Part shown: positions 30,846 to 40,598 of the stretch, piece by piece
Layout: each line of letters opens with the position of its first letter
Numbering within the stretch: position 1 is the first letter of the stretch
Source: Candidatus Bipolaricaulota bacterium
Lineage (GTDB): Bacteria; Bipolaricaulota; Bipolaricaulia; UBA7950; UBA9294
Assembly: GCA_028277345.1 (NCBI GenBank)
Contig: JANQGM010000020.1
Span: forward strand, 62,001-126,000
Length of the DNA: 64,000 bases
Direction of reading: 5' to 3'
Translations under genes and position numbers: made by a program
Notes under the pieces: model-generated
Told to the model about the DNA's origin: nothing
What the model saw: only the letters and a program-made list of their open reading frames with translations
Databases searched by the model: none

Positions 30846-31415
30846 GTGGGAACACCGCGTATGAGAGCAGAGGTACGCTTCGCAGGATTTGGAGGTCAGG
30901 GAATCATCTCAGCGGGCAAGATCGCCGGTCGGGCAGCCTCGATCTACGGCGGGAAGCAAGCTGTGATGATGCAATCTTATGGGCCGGAGGCACGCGGCGG
31001 CGCTTGTAATGCCGACCTCGTGGTTTCCGATGCCGTCATCGGCTACCCACAACTCAGTCAACCCAGCATTCTCGTCATCATGTCTCAAGAAGCCTATGAG
31101 AAATATGGCCAGAATATCGACCACGATGGCACCATGATCGTTGACCAAGATCTGGTCGATTTCGAGGAAATGCCGCCTTCGGTTTCCAAGGTCTATACCG
31201 TGCCGGCAACCCGCCTCGCCGATGAACTTGGCCGAAAGATCGTTGCCAACGTTGTCATGCTCGGCGCCTTGGCCGCCATCACGGAAATCGTCTCACGCGA
31301 TGCCATGCTTGACGCCATTCTTAATTCGGTTCCTCCGCGCACCAAGGACCTCAACGAGCGCGCCTTCGTGACCGGCTACGAAAAAGGAAAGGAGGCGCTG
31401 GGTGAGCACACCTAG
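30846..31415 (+). CDS. korC: 2-oxoacid:ferredoxin oxidoreductase gamma subunit
   Basis: VRFAGFGGQGIISAGKIAGRAASIYGGKQAVMMQSYGPEARGGACNADLVVSD. Confidence 0.9.
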   Translation: MGTPRMRAEVRFAGFGGQGIISAGKIAGRAASIYGGKQAVMMQSYGPEARGGACNADLVVSDAVIGYPQLSQPSILVIMSQEAYEKYGQNIDHDGTMIVDQDLVDFEEMPPSVSKVYTVPATRLADELGRKIVANVVMLGALAAITEIVSRDAMLDAILNSVPPRTKDLNERAFVTGYEKGKEALGEHT

Positions 31416-33360
31416 AATCGGCGTCTTCGTCTGTCATTGTGGACTCAATATCGAACGAACCGTCGACACAGCCCGCGTTGCCGATGCGCTGCGCGAGATG
31501 TCCGGCGTGGCCTATGTCTCAAACTACGACTACATGTGCTCGGATCCGGGACAGCAGCTCGTCTCGGAAGCCATTCGCGACCACCGGCTGACCGGCGTTG
31601 TCATCGCGGCCTGTTCGCCGGCCATGCACGAGCCGACGTTCCGGCGGGCGGCCGAGGATGCGGGCATGAACCCGTACCTGGTCGAGATGGCCAATATCCG
31701 AGAACACTGCAGTTGGGTGCATCTCGATCGCGAGCAAGCCACCGCCAAGGCGATCAGGATCGTTCGCACGATGGTCGAGAAGGTGAAGGGCAACCATCCC
31801 CTCGACCCGGTGAAGATCGACCATGTGGACAAGTGCTTGGTCATCGGCGCCGGCATTACGGGCATCCAAGCGGCGCTCGATGTGGCCGAAGCCGGCTATC
31901 AAGTGCTCCTCGTCGAAAAGGAGCCGTCGATCGGCGGACACATGGCGCAGTTGTCGGAGACCTTTCCGACCCTGGACTGCTCACAGTGCATCCTGACGCC
32001 GAAAATGGTGGAAGCCTCGCGTCATCCGAATATCGAGCTGCTCACCTACAGCGAAGTGCTCGACGTCTCCGGCTATGTCGGCAACTACAACGTCACCATT
32101 CGCAAGAATCCCACGTACGTGGACGCCGAGAAATGCAACCTCTGCGGAGATTGCGAGAAGGTGTGCCCGGAGTCCGTGCCCAGTGAGTTCGAGCGAGGAC
32201 TGACGGAACGCAAAGCCATCTTCATCCCCTTCCAGCAGGCCGTGCCCTCTTCGTACACCTTGGATGAAGGGTCATGTCTGGGATTGCATCCTCTGCGCTG
32301 CAGCGAATGCGCCAAGGTCTGCGAAGTGGGCGCCATCGACTTCGATATGCAGCCCGAGATCCTGGAGGAAGAGGTCGCCGCCATCATCGTGGCGACAGGA
32401 TTCGACCTCTACCCCGTGCTGAATCTCGGGGAATATGGCGCCGGCGACATTCCGGATGTCGTCGATGGGCTGCAGTTCGAGCGGATGCTGTCCGCGTCCG
32501 GCCCAACCGGCGGACACGTCCGCCGCCCCTCGGATGGCAAGGTGCCTGAGCGCGTCGTCTTCGTGCAATGTGCAGGATCGCGAGACCCGGAAAATCACAA
32601 TTCGTACTGCTCGAAAATCTGCTGCATGTACACGGCAAAGCACGCGCTGCTCTACCGCCATGCCGTCCCCGATGCCGAAGCCGTCGTCTTCTACATTGAC
32701 GTTCGCGCCGGAGGCAAGGGGTACGAGGAGTTCATCCAGAACGCGACGGAGCACGAACAGATCCGCTACTTGCGCGGCAAGGTCGCCAAGATCTATCAAG
32801 ACGGCGACAAGGTCATGCTCTGGGGCGTCGATACGCTGTCCGGCCAGAAGGTGGAGATCGAGGCCGATCTCGTCGTCTTGGCCATGTCGATGGATCCTCA
32901 TCCCAGCACGGAAGCGCTGACCAAGATCCTCAAGATCAGCTGCGGGGGTGAAGGCTTCCTTAAAGAAGCACACCCCAAGCTGCGGCCGGTCGAATCGCTG
33001 ACAGCCGGGATCTATGTCGCGGGCGCCGGACAAGGCCCCAAGGACATTCCCGAATCCGTCGCTCAGGGAAGCGGCGCGGCCGCCAAGGCCATCGCCTTGC
33101 TTTCTCAAGACAAGCTCTCGCATTCCCCCGAAACCGCCTTTATCGATGAGACGATTTGCGGAGGATGCGGCGTGTGCGTGGGCATGTGCCCGTACACGGC
33201 GCTGTCGCTCACGGCATCCGGCGTTGCGGAGTGCAATGAGGTGCTCTGCGAGGGCTGCGGCACCTGCGTGTCGTCCTGCCCCACCGGCGCGGCGCAGATG
33301 AAGAATCAAACCGATTTCCAACTCCGAGAAATGATCGAGGTGGCACTCGCAGATGGATAA
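31402..33360 (+). CDS. hdrA: Heterodisulfide reductase subunit A-like (FAD, multiple 4Fe-4S)
   Basis: VGVFVCHCGLNI-type start; VIGAGITGIQAALDVAEAGYQVLLVEKEPSIGGHMAQLSETFPTLDCSQCILTPKM; CNLCGDCEKVCP; C-terminal CGGCGVCVGMCP...CEGCGTCVSSCP. Confidence 0.95.
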   Translation: MSTPRIGVFVCHCGLNIERTVDTARVADALREMSGVAYVSNYDYMCSDPGQQLVSEAIRDHRLTGVVIAACSPAMHEPTFRRAAEDAGMNPYLVEMANIREHCSWVHLDREQATAKAIRIVRTMVEKVKGNHPLDPVKIDHVDKCLVIGAGITGIQAALDVAEAGYQVLLVEKEPSIGGHMAQLSETFPTLDCSQCILTPKMVEASRHPNIELLTYSEVLDVSGYVGNYNVTIRKNPTYVDAEKCNLCGDCEKVCPESVPSEFERGLTERKAIFIPFQQAVPSSYTLDEGSCLGLHPLRCSECAKVCEVGAIDFDMQPEILEEEVAAIIVATGFDLYPVLNLGEYGAGDIPDVVDGLQFERMLSASGPTGGHVRRPSDGKVPERVVFVQCAGSRDPENHNSYCSKICCMYTAKHALLYRHAVPDAEAVVFYIDVRAGGKGYEEFIQNATEHEQIRYLRGKVAKIYQDGDKVMLWGVDTLSGQKVEIEADLVVLAMSMDPHPSTEALTKILKISCGGEGFLKEAHPKLRPVESLTAGIYVAGAGQGPKDIPESVAQGSGAAAKAIALLSQDKLSHSPETAFIDETICGGCGVCVGMCPYTALSLTASGVAECNEVLCEGCGTCVSSCPTGAAQMKNQTDFQLREMIEVALADG

Positions 33361-33796
33361 CAAACACGAAGCTCACGAACCCCGCATCGTCGCTTTCCTA
33401 TGCCGATGGTGCTCGTATGCGGGTGCAGACCTGGCCGGCGTCAGCCGCCTAACCTATCCGCCCAATGTCGTTCCCATGCGCGTAAACTGCTCGGGGCGCG
33501 TCGACGCGGACATGGTGCTCTCCGCCCTAGAGAAGGGCGCGGACGGCGTGCTGATCGGCGGATGCCATCCAGGAGACTGTCACTACGTCTCCGGAAACTA
33601 CAAGACGCGCCGGCGGATTGCCCTGCTCAAGCAAGCACTGTCCGAAGTCGGACTCGATCCACGCCGCGTTCATCTCGAATGGATCAGCGCATCCGAAGGC
33701 ATCAAGTTCCAGGAGACGATGACGTCCTATACCGAACTCATCCGCGAATTGGGACCGAGTCCGGTGCGCGCGACCAAGGAGGCCGTCCATGGCTAA
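33353..33796 (+). CDS. mvhD: MvhD-like [2Fe-2S] electron-transfer subunit
   Basis: IVAFLCRWCSYAGADLAG; GGCHPGDCHYVSGNYKTRRRIALLKQ. Confidence 0.93.
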   Translation: MDNKHEAHEPRIVAFLCRWCSYAGADLAGVSRLTYPPNVVPMRVNCSGRVDADMVLSALEKGADGVLIGGCHPGDCHYVSGNYKTRRRIALLKQALSEVGLDPRRVHLEWISASEGIKFQETMTSYTELIRELGPSPVRATKEAVHG

Positions 33797-34757
33797 GGCG
33801 AAGATCGGCATCTACTGGGCCGCCGCCTGCGGTGGCTGCGACTGCGCCTTGCTCGAGGTCGATGAACAGATCCTCGACGTCGTGGCTGCAGCCGATATCT
33901 TGCTCTGGCCCTGCGCCGCAGATCCCAAGTACAAGGATCTGCGCGAGTACAAGAACGGCGAAATCGACATCGTGCTGTTCAACGGCGCCATCCGGACGGA
34001 AGAGAATCGCGAACTGGCCCGCTTGATCCGCGAGAAGACGAAGTATCTCGTGGCCTTCGGCTCCTGCGCGCAATCGGGCGGCGTCATCGGCCTGGCAAAT
34101 CAATCGTCGAAAGAGGAGATCTTCAGCACGGTTTTCGGCGATACGAAGCATTGGCCGCAACAGAACTCCGTGGCCGATGGCTACGAGCTGGAGTTGCCGG
34201 AATTTTTGCCGAAGCTGACACACCTCGCCGATGTGGTTGAGGTGGATTACGTCGTGCCGGGATGCCCTCCGCCGAAGGAGGTCGTCTCCGAGCTGTTTAC
34301 GGCGCTGGTCGATGGCAACTTGCCTCAAACCGGCACCGTTTTCGCGTCGTCAAAGAACCTCTGCGAAGAGTGCTCGCGCGAACGCGAACAGAAGAAGATC
34401 ACTCAGATCCTTCGCCCGCACGAACACGAACCCGATCCGGAGAAATGCCTGCTCGATCAGGGGTTCATGTGCATGGGACCGGCCACGCGCGGGGGATGCC
34501 TCGCCGTCTGTCCGGCCGCCAACATGCCGTGCACCGGGTGTGCGGGCCCGACCGCCAATGTTCGCGATCAAGGCGCCGCCATGTTGAATACGGTCGCGTC
34601 GCTGATCGGAACCGGCGAAGAGGGTGAAGACCAACTGGAAGCCGAAGACGCCATCCTGGCGCAATTCGATGATATCGTCGGCACGTTCTATCGATTCGGT
34701 TCGGCGACGTCGATCTTCAAGGAAAGGTATCATGAGCAAAACAGTCCAGCACGTTAG
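33789..34757 (+). CDS. mvhG: [NiFe] hydrogenase small subunit (MvhG-like, group 3)
   Basis: YWAAACGGCDCALLEVDE; FGSCAQSGGVIG; PGCPPPKEVV; CEECSRERE; CMGPATRGGC. Confidence 0.92.
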   Translation: MAKAKIGIYWAAACGGCDCALLEVDEQILDVVAAADILLWPCAADPKYKDLREYKNGEIDIVLFNGAIRTEENRELARLIREKTKYLVAFGSCAQSGGVIGLANQSSKEEIFSTVFGDTKHWPQQNSVADGYELELPEFLPKLTHLADVVEVDYVVPGCPPPKEVVSELFTALVDGNLPQTGTVFASSKNLCEECSREREQKKITQILRPHEHEPDPEKCLLDQGFMCMGPATRGGCLAVCPAANMPCTGCAGPTANVRDQGAAMLNTVASLIGTGEEGEDQLEAEDAILAQFDDIVGTFYRFGSATSIFKERYHEQNSPAR

Positions 34758-36198
34758 CATCGATCCGATCACGCGTCTTGAGGGACACGGCCGCATCGAA
34801 CTGTTCCTGGACGACGACGGCAATCTCGCCGATGCCTTCTTCCAGATTCCCGAGTTGCGCGGGTTTGAGCAGTTTTGCGTGGGACGCCAGGGCGAGGATA
34901 TGCCCCAGATCACCGAGCGAATCTGCGGTGTCTGCCCGGAGGCGCACCACTATGCGTCGACCAAGACGCTCGACGACTGCTACAATGCGCCGCCGACGCC
35001 CCGGGCCAAGGCGCTGAGGGAACTGCTCTACAACGCCTACATCTTCTCCGACCATCTGCTGCACTTCTATTACCTCGGCGGACCCGATTTTCTCGTCGGA
35101 CCGTATGCCCCGCCGCAGGAACGCAATATCGTTGGCGTGATCGGCAAGGTCGGATTGGAGCTGGGCAAGGAAGTCATCAAACATCGTTCCTATGGCCAGA
35201 AGATCATTGAGATCATCGGCGGCCGCCCCATCCACCCGGTGACCGGGATTCCTGGCGGTCAGTCCAAGGGCATTACCGAGGACGAGCAGAATGAGATCCG
35301 CACGATGGCGGCCTCATGCCTGGAGTTCGCTCAAGCGACACTGGGCGTATTCAACGACGTTCTTCTCAAGGACGATACCTACAAACGGTTCATCTCCGAG
35401 AACGCCCACATGATGCCGACCTATTACATGGGCCTCGTCGATGAGGAAGGATCGATCAACTACTACGATGGCGATGTCCGCATCGTCGGGCCGGATGGCT
35501 CCGAATTCGCCCAAGTTCCAGGCTCGGAAACCCTGAGCCTTATTGATGAGCGCACGGAACCCTGGACGTACGTCAAGATCCCTTATCTCAAGGACGTGGG
35601 ATGGAAGGGCTTCGTCTCGGGGCCGGATTCCGGCGTGTACCGTGTGGGTCCGTTGGCGCGGCTCAACGTCTGCAAGCAAATCGGCACACCGTTGGCACAG
35701 AAACAGTATGAGGCCTTCCTCGAGTACTTCGGCGGAGGCCCTGTTCATGCCACGTTCGCCTACCATTGGGCGCGGCTCATTGAGATGCTCTCGGCGGCCG
35801 AACGCGTTGCTGCACTGGTCGAGCACCCCGACCTCATGACGGGTCCGTTGCGCACGCCGTTGGGTGCGCCGAGCGAGGGCGTCGGGGTCATCGAAGCCGC
35901 CCGCGGCGTACTCCTTCACCACTACGATCTCGATGACCGCGGACGCATCAACTCCGCGAATCTGATCGTCGCCACCACACACAATGTGGCCGGCATCTCC
36001 ATGTCCATCAAGGACATGGCGACGGCGGTCGTGGAGAACGGTGTCGTCGACGACGGCATCCTCAATCTCGTGGAGATGAGCTTCCGCAACTACGATCCTT
36101 GCTTGGCTTGCGCGACCCATGCCCTGCCCGGCCAGATGCCGTTGCTCGTTCAGGTTCACGATGCGCAAGGCTCCGTTTGCCAAAGGATCGAGCGATGA
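34732..36198 (+). CDS. mvhA: [NiFe] hydrogenase large subunit (MvhA-like, group 3)
   Basis: ISIDPITRLEGHGRI-type start; RICGVCPEAHHYAS and DPCLACATHALPGQMPLLV motifs. Confidence 0.93.
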   Translation: MSKTVQHVSIDPITRLEGHGRIELFLDDDGNLADAFFQIPELRGFEQFCVGRQGEDMPQITERICGVCPEAHHYASTKTLDDCYNAPPTPRAKALRELLYNAYIFSDHLLHFYYLGGPDFLVGPYAPPQERNIVGVIGKVGLELGKEVIKHRSYGQKIIEIIGGRPIHPVTGIPGGQSKGITEDEQNEIRTMAASCLEFAQATLGVFNDVLLKDDTYKRFISENAHMMPTYYMGLVDEEGSINYYDGDVRIVGPDGSEFAQVPGSETLSLIDERTEPWTYVKIPYLKDVGWKGFVSGPDSGVYRVGPLARLNVCKQIGTPLAQKQYEAFLEYFGGGPVHATFAYHWARLIEMLSAAERVAALVEHPDLMTGPLRTPLGAPSEGVGVIEAARGVLLHHYDLDDRGRINSANLIVATTHNVAGISMSIKDMATAVVENGVVDDGILNLVEMSFRNYDPCLACATHALPGQMPLLVQVHDAQGSVCQRIER

Positions 36199-36656
36199 GG
36201 CAACTCATCATCGGATGGGGCAATCCCATCGCTGGAGACGACGGCATCGGACCTCGCGCCGCGGAGTTGGCGGCCGAACGCGTCCCAGCTCACGTTGACG
36301 TTCGATCGTGCTCCCACGCCGGTCTCCGGCTGGTCGAGCTAATGCGCGGCTACGATCGCGTCCTGATCGCGGATGTTCGAATCGACGATGGGGATGCGAA
36401 GCTTCGAAAAGAGATCCTTCGCCCACACGATGAGGAGGCCTCTTTGCCGACGCGGCACGATGGAACGCTCCGCGAAGCGCTCAATGCCTTTCGCACGCTT
36501 CGCGATCCCGAACTTCCCGATGAGATCGTTCTTTTCAGTACACCGATCGCGGCTCCGACGACATGGAATGCTGCATTGTCTCAAGGTGGCGAGGCCGCGG
36601 CGGAACGATTGGCCGACGCTGTGATTCGAGAATTGGAGGTGACGGCCGTTGTCTAA
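36195..36656 (+). CDS. Hydrogenase maturation endopeptidase
   Basis: MRQLIIGWGNPIAGDDGIGPRAAELAAE; ATGA overlap with mvhA. Confidence 0.9.
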   Translation: MRQLIIGWGNPIAGDDGIGPRAAELAAERVPAHVDVRSCSHAGLRLVELMRGYDRVLIADVRIDDGDAKLRKEILRPHDEEASLPTRHDGTLREALNAFRTLRDPELPDEIVLFSTPIAAPTTWNAALSQGGEAAAERLADAVIRELEVTAVV

Positions 36657-37047
36657 GACGAAAGCCGTTTCAGCGGAGAACTTGCGCGCTCGCGTTGAGG
36701 AGCTGTCCGGAGAGAACGTCTTCGCCTGCTATCAATGCGGCATGTGCGCCGCCGGGTGTCCGCTGGCCGATGAGATGGATCGACTGCCAAGCCAGGTCAT
36801 CCGCGACTTGCAACTGGAGGACATCACGCTGCTCGACTCCAACGCGCCGTGGGTCTGCGCCAGTTGCCTCGCTTGCGAGGTTCGATGTCCCAAGGGCGTT
36901 GACTTGGCCAAGTTGATGGAGGCGCTTCGCCAGCTTCACCTTCGCAAGGAGCTGGACCACATGTCGATCGATGACATGAGCCACGACGAGATCAGGAAGC
37001 TGCCGCAAATTGCGTTGGTGGCGAGCTTCCGAAAGAAGACGGGATAG
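36649..37047 (+). CDS. hdrC: Heterodisulfide reductase subunit C-like
   Basis: CYQCGMCAAGCPLADEMD...CASCLACEVRCPKGVDLAKLMEALR. Confidence 0.93.
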   Translation: MSKTKAVSAENLRARVEELSGENVFACYQCGMCAAGCPLADEMDRLPSQVIRDLQLEDITLLDSNAPWVCASCLACEVRCPKGVDLAKLMEALRQLHLRKELDHMSIDDMSHDEIRKLPQIALVASFRKKTG

Positions 37048-37050
37048 CCG

Positions 37051-37932
37051 ATGAAGACCATTCCCTACTTCCCGGGCTGCAGCCTGAAGGATACAGCGAC
37101 ACCGTTCGAAACCTCGGCCCAGTTCGTCATGGAGAAGCTCGGACTTGCCCTCGCCGAATTGGATCGTTGGAATTGCTGCGGCACGGTGTCGTCGCTCACG
37201 TCGGACGATCTCATGCACCATCTCGCGGCAGTCCGAAACTTCGTTCGCGTTCAAGATCTCGGCGAAACCGAGTTGGTCGCCCTGTGCGCCATGTGCTACA
37301 ACACGCTTGCGCGGACCGCGCAGCGGGTCAACGGCGATGACGCCGATCGCGACAAGATCAACCAATTCATGGATCGTGAATCCGATTACGTCGGGGACGT
37401 CAAGATCGTGCACCTCCTCCAGGTGCTTCGGGATCGAATCGGCTGGGAGACCTTGGCCGAGCACAGCACCGTCAATTTGAACGGCCTCAATGTCGCCTGC
37501 TATTACGGCTGCACACTGGTTCGTCCCAAGAGCGTCGGCATCGACGACGCGGAGAATCCGACCTTGATGGACGATGCATTGGAGGCCGTCGGCGCCACGC
37601 CTCGCGCCTTCCCCTTTGCCACCGAGTGCTGCGGCACCTACCAAGTTGTCGATCGCCGAGACTTATCCATTGAGCATTCGTTCCGGATCCTGCAATCGGC
37701 AGCGCGAACGGGCGCGGACGTCATTGCCACCGCATGCCCTCTCTGCCAGCACAACCTGCAGGAAGCTCAGCGCGAGCTTTCCGGCATGGAAAACATCCGA
37801 GATCTTGAGATCGTGTACTTCACGGAGCTGCTCGGCGCAGCCCTGGGCATGGATCCCACAGCATTGCCGGAACGAATCACTCAATCGCTTCAAACGACCG
37901 CCGCGGCGCAAGCCGACCAGGGAGGCAATTAG
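37051..37932 (+). CDS. hdrB: Heterodisulfide reductase subunit B-like (two CCG domains)
   Basis: FPGCSLKD...WNCCGTV...CAMC and ACYYGCTLVRP...ECCGTY...CPLC. Confidence 0.94.
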   Translation: MKTIPYFPGCSLKDTATPFETSAQFVMEKLGLALAELDRWNCCGTVSSLTSDDLMHHLAAVRNFVRVQDLGETELVALCAMCYNTLARTAQRVNGDDADRDKINQFMDRESDYVGDVKIVHLLQVLRDRIGWETLAEHSTVNLNGLNVACYYGCTLVRPKSVGIDDAENPTLMDDALEAVGATPRAFPFATECCGTYQVVDRRDLSIEHSFRILQSAARTGADVIATACPLCQHNLQEAQRELSGMENIRDLEIVYFTELLGAALGMDPTALPERITQSLQTTAAAQADQGGN

Positions 37933-37933
37933 C

Positions 37934-38629
37934 ATGACCGAAGAGAAGCTGACACAGATATTCGTCATGGGCAAGGCGTACGATGTGCCGGCCGGTATCA
38001 CGATTATGGATGCCATGGAGTACGCCGGCTATCGCTTCGTGCGCGGAGCGGGGTGCCGTTCCGGGTTCTGCGGCGCCTGTGGTACCGTGTACCGCAAGGA
38101 CGGCGACTACCGCCTCGAATTCGCACTGGCGTGCCAGGAGATGGTGGAAGAGGGCATGCACCTCACGCAGATCCCCTTCACACCCGCCCCGCGTTCGGAC
38201 TATCAGCTGAACGAACTCGACGCCGCCGAAAACGTGCTGTTGCAACACTACCCGGCGATCGCCCGTTGCGTCTCGTGCAATACGTGCACCAAGGCGTGTC
38301 CCCAAGACATTGAAGTCATGGACTATGTCCAAGCGGCGTTGCGCGGCGACCTCAAGCGGGTGGCCGAGCTGTCGTTCGACTGCATCCAATGCGGCTTGTG
38401 CGCCATGCGCTGTCCCGCCGACATCAAGCACTACCACCTCTCCCAGATGGCCAGGCGGCTGTACTCGGTGACGGAATCGCCCGAGCCCGCGCATCTGACC
38501 GCGCGAATGGCTGAGCTGGGCGATGGCGCCTACGATGCCGAACTCGATGAGATGATGTCCATGACCCTCGATCAACTAAAGCAACGCTACGCAGAGCGCG
38601 TCATTGAGAAGGAAGGGGAGGCACTGTGA
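37934..38629 (+). CDS. FrdB/SdhB/TfrB-like iron-sulfur protein (2Fe-2S plus two 4Fe-4S motifs)
   Basis: GCRSGFCGACG...LAC; CVSCNTCTKACP; CIQCGLCAMRCPADIKHY. The ORF track start (37574) is extended; ATG at 37934 preceded by GGAGG. Confidence 0.85.
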   Translation: MTEEKLTQIFVMGKAYDVPAGITIMDAMEYAGYRFVRGAGCRSGFCGACGTVYRKDGDYRLEFALACQEMVEEGMHLTQIPFTPAPRSDYQLNELDAAENVLLQHYPAIARCVSCNTCTKACPQDIEVMDYVQAALRGDLKRVAELSFDCIQCGLCAMRCPADIKHYHLSQMARRLYSVTESPEPAHLTARMAELGDGAYDAELDEMMSMTLDQLKQRYAERVIEKEGEAL

Positions 38630-40296
38630 GCCAGGCAACCGCGGGAGGACTGAAGGGCGGATATCCCGATTACATGCGGGAATCCATCGCCAAGGTCGAG
38701 GCAACGCGTGCGCAGCGCTTGAAGGACGGGTCTCCCAAGGCCATGACGGCCGACCAGCGCGAAGAGGTGCTTCAAGCGTGGCATCCCGATTACAAGGCAG
38801 ACAAGAAGCGGGCACTCAGTGTCGGCCCCTCCAAGGGCGAATTGATGCCGCACGAAGTGGCCGACCTGTTCGAGGCCTATCCGGTCATCGATCCGAAAGT
38901 CATTGACCTGTCATCGCCCGATATCGAGACCCAAGTCTTGATCCTCGGCGGCGGCGGAGCGGCGTCCGTCGCGGCGCTGTTCGCGCATGAAGAGGGCATT
39001 CCCGCCGAAGACATCCTCATGATCACGAAGCTCCGCCACGGCGACTGCAACTCGGTGATGGCCCAGGGAGGCATCCAGGCGGCCGATCGCGCGCCCGATT
39101 CTCCCGCCATTCACTATCTGGACGTGCTGGGCGGCGGACACTACACCAACAACCCGGACCTCGTGAAGGCGCTCGTCAACGACGGCCCGTTGATGATCGA
39201 TTGGCACGAGAAGCTGGGCGCACTCTACGACAAGGTGGACGGCGAGTACTTGGAAGCCCATGGCGGAGGAACCTCTCGGATGCGCATGCATTCGGCCAAG
39301 GACTACACGGGCATGGAACTGATGCGCGTCATTCGCGATGAAGTCCGCAATGTCGGCATCCCTGTGATCGAATTCGTCCCGGCCGTCGAGCTGCTTCTGG
39401 ATGAAGGTGGCCGCGCCGCCGGCGCCCTTCTCTACAACCTGGAGACCGAGGAATACATCGTCGTCAAGGCAAATGCCACCGTGCTCGCGACCGGCGGGTT
39501 CGGACGCCTCCATATTCAGGGCTTTCCGACCACCAATCATTACGGGGCCACCGCCGACGGCCTGATCATGGCCTATCGGGCCGGCGTCCGCGTCATCGAC
39601 ATGGATTCGGTCCAGTATCACCCCACCGGCGTCGCCTATCCGGCCGCCATCCTCGGGCAACTGGCCACCGAGAAGCTGCGCAATCAAGGCGCTGAGCCCG
39701 TCAATATCGAGGGCGAATCCTTCGTCTATCCGCTGGAACCCCGCGATGTCGAGGCCGCCGCCATCATTCGCGAGTGCTACGGTCACGAGAAGGGGATCAC
39801 GACACCGTCCGGTATTCGCGGCGTGTGGCTCGATACCCCGATGATCGACGCCATTCATGGTAAGGGAACCTTGAAGAGCCGACTGGCTGCCATGTGGATG
39901 ATGTGGAGCCGCCATGGCATCGACATCACCGTCGATCCGGCCCTCGTCTTCCCCACCCTGCACTATCAGAACGGGGGCGTCGAGATCGATGCCAACGGAT
40001 GTACGGCGGTTCCCGGACTGTTCGCCGGCGGAGAAGTCGCAGGCGGCGTCCATGGGAAGAACCGATTGATGGGCAACTCACTGCTCGATTACAACGTGTT
40101 CGGCCGGCGCGCGGGCATCGCCGCCGCCCACTGGGCGAAGGCAAACGCCGCCAAGGCGCCGACGCTCAAACACATTGATGCATTCACGGACGATCTCACC
40201 TCGGCAGGCATCGAACCCAGCCGCAAGGCGCCGATGATCCTGCCCAATTACCGTCGAGAAGAGGTTCTGGATCGACGGCTTGAGATCCTGACGTAG
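38626..40296 (+). CDS. Fumarate reductase/succinate dehydrogenase-type flavoprotein
   Basis: ILGGGGAASVAALFA; NSVMAQGGIQAA; YHPTGVAYPA; VHGKNRLMGNSLLDYNVFGRRAG. Confidence 0.92.
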   Translation: MSQATAGGLKGGYPDYMRESIAKVEATRAQRLKDGSPKAMTADQREEVLQAWHPDYKADKKRALSVGPSKGELMPHEVADLFEAYPVIDPKVIDLSSPDIETQVLILGGGGAASVAALFAHEEGIPAEDILMITKLRHGDCNSVMAQGGIQAADRAPDSPAIHYLDVLGGGHYTNNPDLVKALVNDGPLMIDWHEKLGALYDKVDGEYLEAHGGGTSRMRMHSAKDYTGMELMRVIRDEVRNVGIPVIEFVPAVELLLDEGGRAAGALLYNLETEEYIVVKANATVLATGGFGRLHIQGFPTTNHYGATADGLIMAYRAGVRVIDMDSVQYHPTGVAYPAAILGQLATEKLRNQGAEPVNIEGESFVYPLEPRDVEAAAIIRECYGHEKGITTPSGIRGVWLDTPMIDAIHGKGTLKSRLAAMWMMWSRHGIDITVDPALVFPTLHYQNGGVEIDANGCTAVPGLFAGGEVAGGVHGKNRLMGNSLLDYNVFGRRAGIAAAHWAKANAAKAPTLKHIDAFTDDLTSAGIEPSRKAPMILPNYRREEVLDRRLEILT

Positions 40297-40304
40297 GAGG
40301 CGTG

Positions 40305-40598
40305 ATGGCAACCGTAGTCACGAAACGGTGGAAGACGAAACACGGGTACCTCTACATCCAGGAGGATGAGTGCAAGGGCTGCAACTTCTGCATCGAGTTC
40401 TGTCCCAAGAAGGTGTTGGAACGCTCCGAGCAGTTCAATGCCAAGGGCTACTACCCGCCCGTTGTCACGGATGCAGAGGGATGCGTCAACTGCACGTTCT
40501 GCGAACTCATCTGTCCAGATTTCGCCATCTGGAGCGAGAAGACAGAAGAGTCCGACGGCGCAGACGAATCCGAAACCAAGGACGTGAGCCATGGGTAA
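40305..40598 (+). CDS. korD: 2-oxoacid:ferredoxin oxidoreductase delta (ferredoxin) subunit
   Basis: CKGCNFCIEFCPKKVLERS...CVNCTFCELICPDFAI. Confidence 0.9.
   Translation: MATVVTKRWKTKHGYLYIQEDECKGCNFCIEFCPKKVLERSEQFNAKGYYPPVVTDAEGCVNCTFCELICPDFAIWSEKTEESDGADESETKDVSHG

Noticed and set aside
32272-33363. 363-aa minus-strand ORF antisense to hdrA
   Set aside because: Shadow ORF over a strongly conserved Fe-S flavoprotein.
38911-40053. 380-aa minus-strand ORF antisense to the FrdA-like gene
   Set aside because: Shadow ORF; plus strand clearly coding.
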